From positions 2,839,522 through 2,903,521 of the forward strand of contig NZ_CP024866.1 in the NCBI RefSeq assembly GCF_004136015.1: DNA of 64,000 nt, given 5' to 3'. How positions within the stretch are numbered: position 1 is the first letter of the stretch; each line of letters begins with the position of its first letter. Shown piece by piece: positions 16,764 through 28,637 of the stretch. The position numbers were made by a program, and so were the translations under genes. The notes below the pieces were generated by a model. The model searched no databases. It was given only the letters and a program-made list of their open reading frames with translations, and was not told where the DNA came from. The stretch comes from Pseudomonas sp. ACM7. GTDB taxonomy: Bacteria; Pseudomonadota; Gammaproteobacteria; Pseudomonadales; Pseudomonadaceae.

Positions 16764-17837
16764 ATGCGTCCTGCCCGTGCCCTGATCGACCTTCAAGCCC
16801 TGCGTCACAACTACCAAATCGCCCGTGAAGTCACGGGGGCCAAGGCCCTCGCGGTGATCAAGGCCGATGCCTACGGTCATGGCGCGGTGCGTTGCGCCCA
16901 GGCGCTGGAAGCCGAGGCAGACGGTTTTGCCGTGGCCTGTATCGAAGAAGCGTTGGAGCTGCGGGCCGCGGGCATTCGTGCGCCGGTGTTGTTGCTGGAA
17001 GGTTTTTTCGAAGCCGATGAGTTGTCACTGATCGTCGAGCATGACTTCTGGTGCGTGGTGCATTCGCTGTGGCAGCTCGAAGCCATCGAGAACGCTGCAC
17101 TGAGTAAGCCGATCACGGTCTGGCTCAAACTCGATTCGGGCATGCATCGGGTGGGCTTGCATCCAAAGGATTATCAGGCGGCCTATCAACGGCTGCTGGC
17201 CAGCGGCAAGGTGGCGAAGATTGTACTGATGAGTCACTTCGCCCGGGCTGATGAGCTGCACAGTCAGGCCAGTGCCGAGCAGGTCGCGGTGTTCGAAGCT
17301 GCGCGCCAGGGCTTGTCGGCTGAGGTCAGCCTGCGTAACTCGCCGGCAGTGCTCGGTTGGCCGCAAATTCCGAGTGATTGGGTTCGCCCGGGCATCATGC
17401 TCTACGGCGCTACTCCGTTTGAAGAAGCCAATGCCGTGGCGTCCCGCCTGCAACCGGTGATGACCCTCGAATCGAAAGTGATTTGCGTGCGTGAACTGCC
17501 GGCCGGCGAGCCGATCGGTTACGGCGCTACATTCATCACCCAGAAACCGATGCGCGTGGGCGTGGTGGCCATGGGTTACGCCGACGGCTACCCACGTCAG
17601 GCACCGACCGGTACGCCCGTGATGGTCGCCGGGCAGCGCAGCCAGTTGATTGGCCGGGTGTCGATGGACATGCTCTGCATCGACCTGACCGATGTGCCGC
17701 AAGCCGGCCTCGGTTCGACCGTCGAGTTGTGGGGCAAAAACATTCTCGCCAGTGACGTGGCGGCGGCTGCGGGCACGATTCCTTACCAGATCTTCTGCAA
17801 CCTGCGCCGGGTGCCAATGCTCTATTCCGGGGCTTAG
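16764..17837 (+). CDS. dadX: Catabolic alanine racemase DadX
   Basis: A 357-residue PLP-dependent racemase interconverting L- and D-alanine. The PLP lysine is K33 in [10 protein letters not shown], and the catalytic tyrosine of the second subunit is in IGYGATF (about residue 253). [12 protein letters not shown] and MGYADGYPR are further family motifs. Position directly after dadA-ridA marks it as the catabolic enzyme, distinct from the biosynthetic Alr. The 99-base gap to ridA has no clear terminator, so it is likely co-transcribed under DadR. Confidence 0.95.
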   Translation: MRPARALIDLQALRHNYQIAREVTGAKALAVIKADAYGHGAVRCAQALEAEADGFAVACIEEALELRAAGIRAPVLLLEGFFEADELSLIVEHDFWCVVHSLWQLEAIENAALSKPITVWLKLDSGMHRVGLHPKDYQAAYQRLLASGKVAKIVLMSHFARADELHSQASAEQVAVFEAARQGLSAEVSLRNSPAVLGWPQIPSDWVRPGIMLYGATPFEEANAVASRLQPVMTLESKVICVRELPAGEPIGYGATFITQKPMRVGVVAMGYADGYPRQAPTGTPVMVAGQRSQLIGRVSMDMLCIDLTDVPQAGLGSTVELWGKNILASDVAAAAGTIPYQIFCNLRRVPMLYSGA

Positions 17838-17964
17838 GTCAAAGCGCCCCGACCGAAAGTCGCTTCACCGAACAGGATTCAGGTCCAAGTGTTGTAAATA
17901 CTGAACGCTGTCGCCATGATAACGCTCAATATTCCAACAACCTGAATCCCTGGAGGCTCCAGCA

Positions 17965-18513
17965 TTGGACGTCGGTGAACGACTGCAATCCATCCGTAAG
18001 CTCAAAGGACTTTCCCAGCGTGAACTCGCCAAACGCGCGGGCGTCACCAACAGCACCATTTCGATGATCGAGAAGAACAGCGTCAGCCCCTCGATCAGTT
18101 CGCTGAGGAAGGTACTGGGCGGGATTCCCATGTCCATGGTCGAGTTCTTTTCCGAAGAGATCCTGCAGGAAAAACCGACTCAGATCGTCTACAAAGCCAA
18201 CGAGCTGATCGATATTTCCGATGGCGCAGTGACCATGAAACTGGTCGGCAGGGCTCATCCGAGCCGGGCCATCGCGTTCCTCAACGAAATCTACCCGCCA
18301 GGCGCCGACACCGGTGACGAGATGCTCACCCATGAGGGCGAGGAAACCGGGATTTTGCTCGAAGGTCGACTTGAACTGGTGGTGGGGCTTGAAACTTTTG
18401 TGCTCGAAGCCGGCGACAGCTACTACTTTGAAAGCACTAAACCGCACCGTTTCCGTAATCCGTTCGATGCGCCGGCGCGACTAATCAGCGCAGCTACTCC
18501 AGCGAATTTCTAA
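17965..18513 (+). CDS. PauR/PuuR-type polyamine-responsive repressor
   Basis: A 182-residue protein with an XRE helix-turn-helix at about residues 5-60 (LKGLSQRELAKRAGVTNSTISMIEK) and a C-terminal cupin (TGDEMLTHEGEETGILLEGRLELVV, then GDSYYFESTKPHRFRN). This is the architecture of E. coli PuuR and P. aeruginosa PauR, which repress gamma-glutamyl-polyamine catabolic genes, including kauB in P. aeruginosa, until putrescine or cadaverine is present. The start is TTG at 17965 with tggagg upstream; no ATG fits. Candidate operators occur in front of kauB at 519-576. Confidence 0.88.
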   Translation: MDVGERLQSIRKLKGLSQRELAKRAGVTNSTISMIEKNSVSPSISSLRKVLGGIPMSMVEFFSEEILQEKPTQIVYKANELIDISDGAVTMKLVGRAHPSRAIAFLNEIYPPGADTGDEMLTHEGEETGILLEGRLELVVGLETFVLEAGDSYYFESTKPHRFRNPFDAPARLISAATPANF

Positions 18514-18682
18514 GAAAAGAGGCGTCCCGCCAGTATTGCGGAGGTGCCCGAGTTGTTTTTCCGCCACGCATAAGACCCCTTCGACTTTAGGGTTGTTTCA
18601 GTGTGGCGGGCTTACCGTTATACTTGCGCCCGCCTGCGAACCGTGGCCGTGGGCGTGACTAGCCACCATTGAGGGTGAACGC

Positions 18683-19108
18683 GTGAATCTAATTATGAAA
18701 ATGCTGGCCGTACCAGCAACCGTATTGGCCCTTTGGGCAGTCAGCGCACAAGCTGCGACCAACGACGATATTGCTAAACGCCTTGAGCCAGTCGGCCAGG
18801 TTTGCGTTCAGGGTAAAGAGTGCAAGGGGATGGAAGTCGCTGCTGCTGCAGGCGGCGGTGGTGCCAAAACTCCTGACGAAGTGATTGCCAAACACTGCAA
18901 CGCTTGCCACGGCACCGGCCTGTTGGGAGCGCCGAAAATCGGTGATGCCGCCGCTTGGGGCGAGCGCGCCAAGAAGGAAGGCGGTGTTGACGGTTTGCTC
19001 GCCAAGGCGATCTCCGGCCTCAACTCGATGCCGCCAAAAGGTACCTGCGCCGATTGCGCAGACGCCGAGCTTAAAGGCGCCATCCAGAAGATGTCCGGCC
19101 TGAAATAA
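18683..19108 (+). CDS. cycB: Cytochrome c5
   Basis: A 141-residue periplasmic or membrane-attached mono-haem cytochrome. A signal peptide (LAVPATVLALWAVSAQA) precedes a mature domain with the haem site CNACH, the axial methionine region NSMPPKGT and the extra cysteine pair CADCAD that marks cytochrome c5. It serves as an electron carrier to terminal oxidases. The start is GTG 18683 with gagggtgaa upstream; an internal ATG at 18695 is possible. An intrinsic terminator follows at once. Confidence 0.9.
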   Translation: MNLIMKMLAVPATVLALWAVSAQAATNDDIAKRLEPVGQVCVQGKECKGMEVAAAAGGGGAKTPDEVIAKHCNACHGTGLLGAPKIGDAAAWGERAKKEGGVDGLLAKAISGLNSMPPKGTCADCADAELKGAIQKMSGLK

Positions 19109-19123
19109 GCCTTCATCTTCAGC

Positions 19124-19150
19124 AAAAAGCCGCTTTCGAGCGGCTTTTTT
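19124..19150 (+). terminator. Intrinsic terminator after cytochrome c5
   Basis: aaaaagccgctttcgagcgg followed by cttttttg: a perfect GC stem flanked by A and T runs, 16 bases after the stop. Confidence 0.92.
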
Positions 19151-19242
19151 GTGCCTGCGATTTACGCCCGAGGCTATTCATTGCAGCAAAGACCCGGCAA
19201 GCTCGGTCCAACCCCAGTTCACGGAATGTAAGGGAGGATCAG

Positions 19243-21165
<1,923 letters not shown>

Positions 21166-21183
21166 CGACCAGCGGAGACCAAA

Positions 21184-21273
21184 TGTGGGAGCGGGCTTGC
21201 TCGCGAATGCGGTGTGTCAGTCAAAGTTGATGTCGTCTGACACACCGCATTCGCGAGCAAGCCCGCTCCCACA
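21184..21273. repeat. REPIN: two inverted REP arms
   Basis: tgtgggagcgggcttgctcgcgaatgcggtgtgtcag and its near-perfect inverse form one extended hairpin: even the inner ggtgtgtcag/ctgacacacc pair. It lies between the convergent acyl-CoA and xpt genes. Confidence 0.87.
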
Positions 21274-21294
21274 CTGGTTTTGCGGTGTGGCGGT

Positions 21295-21897
<603 letters not shown>

Positions 21898-21924
21898 CTA
21901 AGGCTGGTTAAAAAGTAGTCGATT

Positions 21925-23934
21925 CTAGCGCTTTAACATCGCGCGTATATCCGCCAATGCGGTATTGCCGCGAACGGCTTTGACTTCAACGGGTGTGTCG
22001 TCGGTGCCTTCCCAGGCCAGGTCATCCGGCGGCAGCTCATCAAGAAAGCGGCTCGGCGCGCAGTCGATGATCTCGCCGTATTGCTTACGCTTGGCGGCGA
22101 AGGTGAAGGCCAGCGTCTGACGCGCTCGGGTAATCCCGACGTAAGCCAAGCGACGTTCTTCTTCAATGGTGTCGGCTTCGATGCTGGAACGGTGCGGGAG
22201 GATTTCCTCTTCCATGCCCATGATGAACACGTAAGGGAATTCCAGACCTTTGGAGGCGTGCAAGGTCATCATCTGCACGCCTTCTGCGCCGTCTTCCTCT
22301 TCCTGCTGACGCTCCAGCATGTCGCGCAGGACGAGTTTGCCGATGGCGTCTTCGACGGTCATCTCGCCTTCTTCGTCTTTTTCGAGGGTGTTCTTCAACG
22401 CCTCGATCAAGAACCAGACGTTACCCATGCGGTAATCGGCGGCCTTGTCGCTGGAACTGTTGGTGCGCAGCCAGTTCTCGTAGTCGATGTCCATGACCAT
22501 GCTGCGCAGCGCCGAGATCGGGTCTTCGCCGGCGCACTGCTCGCGGACCTTGTCCATGAAGCGCTTGAAGCGCGACAGTCGATCGGTGAAGCGCGTGTCC
22601 AGATGCTCGCCCAGACCGATTTCATCGGTGGCGGCGTACATCGAGATTTTGCGTTCGGTGGCGTAGTTGCCAAGCTTTTCCAGCGTGGTCGAACCGATCT
22701 CCCGGCGTGGGACGTTGATCACCCGCAGAAAGGCGTTGTCGTCGTCCGGGTTCACGATCAGGCGGAAGTAGGCCATCAGGTCTTTCACTTCCTGACGTCC
22801 GAAAAAGCTGTTGCCGCCGGACAGGCGATACGGAATCTGGTGGTGTTGCAGCTTCAGCTCGATCAGCTTGGCCTGGTAGTTACCGCGATACAGGATCGCG
22901 AAATCACTGTACGGTCGGTCGGTGCGCAAGTGCAGGGTCAGCAACTCGACGGCCACGCGTTCGGCTTCGGCGTCTTCGTTGCGGCAACGGATCACGCGGA
23001 TCTCGTCGCCGTGGCCCATCTCACTCCACAGCTGCTTTTCGAATTCGTGCGGGTTGTTCGAGATCAGTACGTTGGCGCAGCGCAGGATGCGGCTGGTGGA
23101 GCGATAGTTTTGCTCCAGCATCACCACTTTCAGGGACGGGTAATCGTCCTTGAGCAACATCAGGTTTTCCGGCCGGGCGCCGCGCCAGGCGTAGATCGAC
23201 TGGTCGTCGTCACCGACCACGGTGAACTGGTTGCGTATGCCGATGAGCAACTTCACCAGCAAATACTGGCTGGCGTTGGTGTCCTGGTATTCGTCTACCA
23301 GCAGGTAGCGGACTTTGTTCTGCCATTTTTCGAGGATGTCGGCGTGTTCCTGGAACAGCTTCACCGGCAGCAGGATCAGGTCGTCGAAGTCCACCGCGTT
23401 GAACGCCTTGAGCGTGCGCTGATAGTGGGTGTAGACGATGGCGGCGGTCTGTTCCTTGGGGTTGCGCGCGTTTTCCAGGGCTTCGGGCGGCAGGATCAGG
23501 TCGTTTTTCCATGAGCCGATCATGTTCTTGATCTCGTCGACGCCGTCGTCGCCCGAGTATTCCTTCTGCATGATGTCGGTCATCAGGGCTTTGACGTCGG
23601 TCTCGTCGAAGATCGAGAAACCCGGCTTGTAGCCCAGCCGCACGTGTTCCTTGCGGATGATGTTCAGGCCCAGATTGTGGAAGGTGCAGACCGTCAGGCC
23701 GCGGCCTTCGCCGCCCTTGAGCAAGGTGCCGACCCGTTCCTTCATCTCGCGCGCGGCCTTGTTGGTAAAGGTCATGGCGACGATGTACTGGGCGCGGATG
23801 CCACAGTTCTGGATCAGGTGGGCGATCTTGCGCGTGATCACGCTGGTCTTGCCGGAGCCTGCGCCGGCGAGCACCAAAAGAGGGCCGCCGACGTAGCTCA
23901 CGGCTTCTTGCTGCCGGGGATTGAGTCGGGACAT
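21925..23934 (-). CDS. rep: ATP-dependent DNA helicase Rep
   Basis: A 669-residue superfamily 1A 3'-5' helicase that removes obstacles before replication forks. Motifs in order: Q motif LNPRQQEAV (4-12), Walker A GAGSGKT (about 24-30), Ia TFTNKAAREM, Walker B VDEYQDTN, III GDDDQSIYAWRGA, IV EQNYRST, V TLHASKGLEFPYVFIMG and VI YVGITRARQTL. Rep, rather than UvrD, is supported by the length and by the gene order next to xpt. The protein begins MSRLNPRQQ directly. Confidence 0.95.
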   Translation of the reverse strand: MSRLNPRQQEAVSYVGGPLLVLAGAGSGKTSVITRKIAHLIQNCGIRAQYIVAMTFTNKAAREMKERVGTLLKGGEGRGLTVCTFHNLGLNIIRKEHVRLGYKPGFSIFDETDVKALMTDIMQKEYSGDDGVDEIKNMIGSWKNDLILPPEALENARNPKEQTAAIVYTHYQRTLKAFNAVDFDDLILLPVKLFQEHADILEKWQNKVRYLLVDEYQDTNASQYLLVKLLIGIRNQFTVVGDDDQSIYAWRGARPENLMLLKDDYPSLKVVMLEQNYRSTSRILRCANVLISNNPHEFEKQLWSEMGHGDEIRVIRCRNEDAEAERVAVELLTLHLRTDRPYSDFAILYRGNYQAKLIELKLQHHQIPYRLSGGNSFFGRQEVKDLMAYFRLIVNPDDDNAFLRVINVPRREIGSTTLEKLGNYATERKISMYAATDEIGLGEHLDTRFTDRLSRFKRFMDKVREQCAGEDPISALRSMVMDIDYENWLRTNSSSDKAADYRMGNVWFLIEALKNTLEKDEEGEMTVEDAIGKLVLRDMLERQQEEEDGAEGVQMMTLHASKGLEFPYVFIMGMEEEILPHRSSIEADTIEEERRLAYVGITRARQTLAFTFAAKRKQYGEIIDCAPSRFLDELPPDDLAWEGTDDTPVEVKAVRGNTALADIRAMLKR

Positions 23935-24197
23935 ACGAAGTCAGGGAGTCGTTTGCGAAATGGGCCGGCATTTTAACAGGCTCAGCGAATTGTGCTGCTC
24001 TCTCCGACTTGTGACGCAGCACGCTATCTATATTTGCCGGTTTTGATACTTTCACGCAGGATGCGCGATAAATGTGCGTCTATTGTTCGTTATTCAAGAT
24101 ACAAAGCCGCGTTTGATAACCGAGGTCATTTGGTCATTGGTTACCGGCGCTGCATAATGCCCGCCGCCTACATCTTTGCAGAGTCTAGGGAGCTAGC

Positions 24198-25871
24198 TTG
24201 TCTACGCCTGTCGAACCCTTGCGTTTGCTGCTACTGGCCGAAGAGCCAGCGTGGGCAGCGTTGTTGCGTGAGTGTCTGGCTCCGATGGGGAGCTCGACCG
24301 TGCTGATCAGCGCGCCGAGCTGGGAGTCAGTCAGCAGTCTGTTCGATGACAACCGCGGTGCGGTGTTGTTGACGATTCCAGCGCTTCAACCTCTACCTGG
24401 CCGTTGCAGCCTGCCGACGGTATTGCTGCTCGAACATGAGCCGCTGTCGCCGCCCGATGGTGTGAGTGACTGGCTGGTGCGCGATTTGCTCGATCCCGGC
24501 ATGTTGCGCCGTTGCCTGCGGCATGTGCGCGAGCGTGGCGTGCTGGAAAACACCCTGCAGCGCCTGGCCGAGCAAGACCCGCTGACCGGCATCGCCAATC
24601 GCCAGGGTTTCCAGACCTTACTGGCGGCACGCCTGGCGGAAAACGACGGCCGCGGCCTGGCCCTCGGTCACCTCGACCTCGACAACTTCCGCCATGCCAA
24701 CGATGCCCTCGGCCACCAGGCCGGTGACCGGTTGATCCTGCAAGTGGTCGCGCGGCTGAAAAGCCAGCTTGAGGCCAGCGATCAATTGGCGCGGCTGGGC
24801 AGTGATGAGTTCGCCCTGCTGATCGACACCCGCCGCGCGCCTCAGCGCGCCGAATGGATGGCCGAGCGCATTACGGAAGCGCTGGCCGAACCTTACTGGG
24901 TCGATGGCGAAAGCCTGTTGATCGGTTCCAGCCTCGGTATTGCCCACGCCCGGGCTCAGGCCGGCGCCGACCCGCTGATGTGGCACGCACACATCGCCAT
25001 GCAACAAGCCAAAAGTACGCAGGGCTGTACCTTTCACATCTTCAACGAACGCATCAACCGCAATGCCCGCAGCATGGCCGACCTCGAAAGCGAGCTGCGC
25101 CGGGCGTTGCGTCGTGACGAGCTGGAATTGCATTACCAGCCACGGCTGAACCTTGAGGACGGGCAGATCGTCGGCCTCGAAGCCTTGGTACGCTGGCGTC
25201 ATGGCGAGCGCGGCTTGCTGCCTCCCAGCGAATTCGTGCCGCTGGCCGAGCAAAGCGGCTTGATCGTGCCGCTGGGTTACTGGGTGATTTCGCGGGCCCT
25301 GCGGGACATGCAGGCGTTGCGCGAGCGGGGTTTGCCGGCGTTGCACATGGCGATCAACCTGTCGTTCCGGCAGTTTCAGGACAGCCAGTTACTCTCGACA
25401 CTGAGTCGGTTGATTGCCGAACGCGGCGTCGAGGCGCAATGGCTGGAGTTCGAACTGACTGAAACCGCGGTGATGCGCCGCAGCGATCTGGTCAAACAGA
25501 CCATGGATGCCCTGGGGCGTCTGGGTGTGCGCTTCTCCCTCGACGACTTCGGCACCGGTTTCTCTTCGTTCGTGCACCTCAACAGCCTGCCGATTGCCTT
25601 ATTGAAGATCGACAAGAGCTTTGTCGGCGGCATGGAACAGCGCGAAGAGAATCGAAAACTGGTCCACGCGATGATTAACCTGGCGCACAACCTCAATCTG
25701 GAAGTGGTGGCCGAAGGCGTAGAAACGCCGGAGCAACTGGATCTGTTGCGCGGGTTTGGCTGCGATCAGGTGCAAGGATATTTGATCAGCAAGCCGTTGC
25801 CGTTGGCTGAACTGGTGGAATACCTGACCTTCGGCAGCAGCCAACAGCCTGCACAGGAAGTCGTGAACTAA
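24198..25871 (+). CDS. Cyclic-di-GMP phosphodiesterase with degenerate GGDEF (ProE-like)
   Basis: A 557-residue cytoplasmic protein with three parts. Residues 1-110 resemble a receiver fold that lacks the phospho-acceptor pattern. A GGDEF domain follows (about 115-285) with GSDEF at 201-205 in place of GGDEF. The EAL domain (about 295-545) keeps EAL (328-330), INLSFRQF, ELTETAVM, DDFGTGFSS, KIDKSF, AEGVET and QGYLISKPLP, so all catalytic and metal-binding positions look intact. I infer an active phosphodiesterase lowering c-di-GMP, with a regulatory GGDEF. Position matches PA5295 (ProE) by memory. The start is TTG 24198 with agggagct upstream. Confidence 0.88.
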   Translation: MSTPVEPLRLLLLAEEPAWAALLRECLAPMGSSTVLISAPSWESVSSLFDDNRGAVLLTIPALQPLPGRCSLPTVLLLEHEPLSPPDGVSDWLVRDLLDPGMLRRCLRHVRERGVLENTLQRLAEQDPLTGIANRQGFQTLLAARLAENDGRGLALGHLDLDNFRHANDALGHQAGDRLILQVVARLKSQLEASDQLARLGSDEFALLIDTRRAPQRAEWMAERITEALAEPYWVDGESLLIGSSLGIAHARAQAGADPLMWHAHIAMQQAKSTQGCTFHIFNERINRNARSMADLESELRRALRRDELELHYQPRLNLEDGQIVGLEALVRWRHGERGLLPPSEFVPLAEQSGLIVPLGYWVISRALRDMQALRERGLPALHMAINLSFRQFQDSQLLSTLSRLIAERGVEAQWLEFELTETAVMRRSDLVKQTMDALGRLGVRFSLDDFGTGFSSFVHLNSLPIALLKIDKSFVGGMEQREENRKLVHAMINLAHNLNLEVVAEGVETPEQLDLLRGFGCDQVQGYLISKPLPLAELVEYLTFGSSQQPAQEVVN

Positions 25872-25882
25872 CCACGGACAAA

Positions 25883-25972
25883 TGTGGGAGCGGGCGTGCT
25901 CGCGAAAGCGGTATGTCAGTCAAAATGATGTCGACTGACACGCCCCCTTCGCGAGCAAGCCCGCTCCCACAT
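25883..25972. repeat. REPIN: two inverted REP arms
   Basis: tgtgggagcgggcgtgctcg and the inverse cgagcaagcccgctcccaca, about 40 bases apart, between convergent genes. One arm has a gtg instead of ttg. Confidence 0.85.
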
Positions 25973-25977
25973 TGATC

Positions 25978-27384
25978 TCATTCTGTCTGGACGGTCCCGA
26001 AGTTCTGTTCTGGCGCCGGTTCGCGCCTGATCATCCGTTTCATCTTCCACTCAAACGCCCACGTCAGGCTCACCGCCGCACACGCCAGCCCCAGCGCCAA
26101 TCCCCACCAGACACCCGTCGGCCCCCAATTCAAATGGAAGGCCATCCACCAGGCGGCTGGCGCGCCAATCAGCCAATAGCACCCCAAGCCCACCAGGAAC
26201 GTGGTCTTGGCATCCTTGAGCCCACGAATGCAACCCATGGCGATGGTTTGCGTACCGTCGAACAGCTCGAACCACGCGGCGACCGCCAACAGGCTCACGG
26301 CCAGGTTGATGACGTCGCGGAACGCCGGGTCATTGTGGTCCAGAAACAAACCGATCAACTGATTCGGCAGCAACCAGAAGACCATGGCGAAGGCAAGCAT
26401 CGCCGCCGCGCCAAACGCGATCCCGACCCGTCCGGCCAGCCGTGCATTCAGCAGCTGCCCGGCGCCGTAGTGCTGCCCGATGCGCATGGTGATCGCATAG
26501 GAAATCCCCGCCGGAACCATGAACGCCACCGAGACGATTTGCAGGGCGATCTGGTGTGCGCCCATTTGCGTACTGCCCATGGTGCCCATGCACAGCGCGG
26601 CGAACGCAAACAGTCCGACTTCCACCGCGTAGGTGCCACCAATCGGCAGGCCCAGGCGCCACAGTTCCTTGAGGTATTGACGGTTAGGTCGCGACAAGCC
26701 CTGACGCAAGGGATAAGCGTCGTAGGCCGGATGCCGACGTATGTGCCAGGCCAGCGCCAGCGCCATGCAGTTGGCGACAATAGCGGTAACCAGCCCGATG
26801 CCCATCAACCCCAGTTTCGGCAGACCGAACATGCCGGTAATCAATGCGTAATTGAGCAGGAAGTTGGCCACGGTGCCGCCGAGGCTGATGACCATCACCG
26901 GTGTTGCCCGGCCGATGGCACTGGTGAAGCCTCGCAGGGCCATGAAGCTCAGGTAGCCGGGCAGGGCGAACGGCAGGATCAGCAGGAATTGCCCGGCCGC
27001 GTGGACGTTGGTTTCGGTCTGGCCGAACAGCAGCAACACCGGCTTGAGGTTCCACAGCAGCAGCCCGGCCACCAACGCCATCAACCACGCCAGCCATAAC
27101 CCGGCCTGGGTCAGCCTGGCGGCGCCGACGATGTCGCCGGCACCCTGACGGATTGCCACGAGGGTGCCGACCGCGGCGATCACGCCAATGCAGAAGATCG
27201 ACACGAACGAATAAGTTGCTGCGCCTAGACCGCCACCGGCCAGCGCCTCTGGACTCAGGCGCGCCATCATCAAGGTGTCGGTGAGGATCATCAGCATGTG
27301 CGCCAACTGCGAGGCAATCAACGGCCCCGCCAGCCGCAGGATGGCCCAGAGTTCGGTACGTGCTGGATGCTGCATGGTCATCAC
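25978..27384 (-). CDS. MATE-family multidrug efflux transporter (NorM-like)
   Basis: A 468-residue membrane protein with about 12 hydrophobic helices in two similar halves. It shows the MATE features GPLIASQLAHMLMILTDTLMMARL (helix 1), GAGDIVGAARLTQ and ALQIVSVAFMVPAGISYAITMRIGQHYGAG. The family exports cationic drugs and dyes using sodium or protons. It is divergent from a LysR regulator. The start is uncertain between GTG 27384, ATG 27381 and ATG 27375, with no strong ribosome site; I keep the longest form. By memory it corresponds to PA5294. Confidence 0.88.
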   Translation of the reverse strand: MMTMQHPARTELWAILRLAGPLIASQLAHMLMILTDTLMMARLSPEALAGGGLGAATYSFVSIFCIGVIAAVGTLVAIRQGAGDIVGAARLTQAGLWLAWLMALVAGLLLWNLKPVLLLFGQTETNVHAAGQFLLILPFALPGYLSFMALRGFTSAIGRATPVMVISLGGTVANFLLNYALITGMFGLPKLGLMGIGLVTAIVANCMALALAWHIRRHPAYDAYPLRQGLSRPNRQYLKELWRLGLPIGGTYAVEVGLFAFAALCMGTMGSTQMGAHQIALQIVSVAFMVPAGISYAITMRIGQHYGAGQLLNARLAGRVGIAFGAAAMLAFAMVFWLLPNQLIGLFLDHNDPAFRDVINLAVSLLAVAAWFELFDGTQTIAMGCIRGLKDAKTTFLVGLGCYWLIGAPAAWWMAFHLNWGPTGVWWGLALGLACAAVSLTWAFEWKMKRMIRREPAPEQNFGTVQTE

Positions 27385-27533
27385 GCTCGATTATCAGAGA
27401 GGACAGGAAAGCGTCGATTCTCGGCGCTCTACGGGGTTTGCACAAAGGGATAAAAAGGATGGGTTGCATGATTCAAACTCATGCTGAAGAGTTTCTGCTA
27501 GGGTGACCGAATCCCGCTATAGGAGCTTTCCGA

Positions 27534-28454
27534 ATGTCCCGTCGTCTTCCTCCCTTGTATGCCCTGCGCGCATTCGAAGCGGCGGCGCGGCACAGCTCGT
27601 TTACCCGTGCGGCCGAAGAGTTATCGATTACTCAAAGTGCGGTCAGTCGGCATATTCGTACGCTCGAAGAGCATTTTGCCTGTCGGCTGTTTCACCGCAG
27701 TGGGCGCAATCTGCAACTGACCGAGTCGGCGCGATTGATCCTGCCCGGTATTCGCGAAGGCTTCACCGCCCTGGAGCGGGCCTGCAATACCTTGCGCGCC
27801 GAAGATGACATCCTGCGCATGAAAGCGCCGTCGACCCTGACCATGCGTTGGCTGCTGGCACGGCTCAGCCGCTTTCGGCACCTGCAACCGGGCAACGAGG
27901 TGCAATTGACCAGCGCCTGGATGGACGTCGACTCGGTGGACTTCAACCATGAACCGTTCGACTGCGCCGTCATCCTCAGCAACGGGCATTTTCCGCCGGA
28001 CTGGGAGGCGAGTTTCCTGTTCCCGGAAGAGCTGATTCCAGTCGGCGCGCCGAATCTTTTGCAGGATCAACCGTGGGATGTCGCACGGCTGGCCAATGCC
28101 GAACTGCTGCACCCGACACCGGATCGTCGCGACTGGCGCAGTTGGCTGGAACGCATGGGGCTGGCGGATCAGGTGTCGCTCAAGGGCGGGCAGGTGTTCG
28201 ACACGCTGGAACTGGGCATGATCGCTGCCGCCCGAGGTTATGGCGTGTCCATGGGTGATCTGCTGATGGTAGCGGAAGATGTGGCTCAGGGACGTCTGAG
28301 TCTGCCGTGGCCGACGGCCGTCGCCAGCGGTGAGAAATATTACCTGGTCTGGCCGAAAACCCGCCCCGGAGGTGAACGTTTGCGCAGGCTCAGCGATTTC
28401 CTGCAAGGAGAAGCCCGAGCAATGGAATTGCCCGACGTTCAACACTTGGGCTGA
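27534..28454 (+). CDS. LysR-family transcriptional regulator (GcvA-like)
   Basis: A 306-residue LysR regulator. The N-terminal winged helix is clear (LYALRAFEAAARHSSFTRAAEELSITQSAVSRHIRTLEEH, about 8-46). The remaining residues form the periplasmic-binding-like effector domain. The start and the phrase RLPPLYALRAFEAAARH place it in the GcvA/AmpR-like branch. It is divergent from the MATE gene across 149 bases and may control it, as LysR genes often regulate their divergent neighbour; the effector is unknown. Confidence 0.87.
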   Translation: MSRRLPPLYALRAFEAAARHSSFTRAAEELSITQSAVSRHIRTLEEHFACRLFHRSGRNLQLTESARLILPGIREGFTALERACNTLRAEDDILRMKAPSTLTMRWLLARLSRFRHLQPGNEVQLTSAWMDVDSVDFNHEPFDCAVILSNGHFPPDWEASFLFPEELIPVGAPNLLQDQPWDVARLANAELLHPTPDRRDWRSWLERMGLADQVSLKGGQVFDTLELGMIAAARGYGVSMGDLLMVAEDVAQGRLSLPWPTAVASGEKYYLVWPKTRPGGERLRRLSDFLQGEARAMELPDVQHLG

Positions 28455-28637
28455 ATCGATAGAGCCGCCGCAATGGCGGCCTTGAGCCATATCCCGGCTA
28501 ATTACTCAAGTATTCAGATTTTCCGCCGAAAATGCAGGTGGAACCTTCGTGCAGGTTCGACGCAATTCCCATTATTAGAATTTTGCTGAGTGTGCAGCCA
28601 GATCAAGGAGGATCCGGTCGCTCGGCCAGGAGCTGTC

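Noticed and set aside
24198..25871. Diguanylate cyclase activity for the GGDEF-EAL protein
   Set aside because: The active-site motif is GSDEF rather than GGDEF/GGEEF, while the EAL motifs are intact, so phosphodiesterase activity is the better call.
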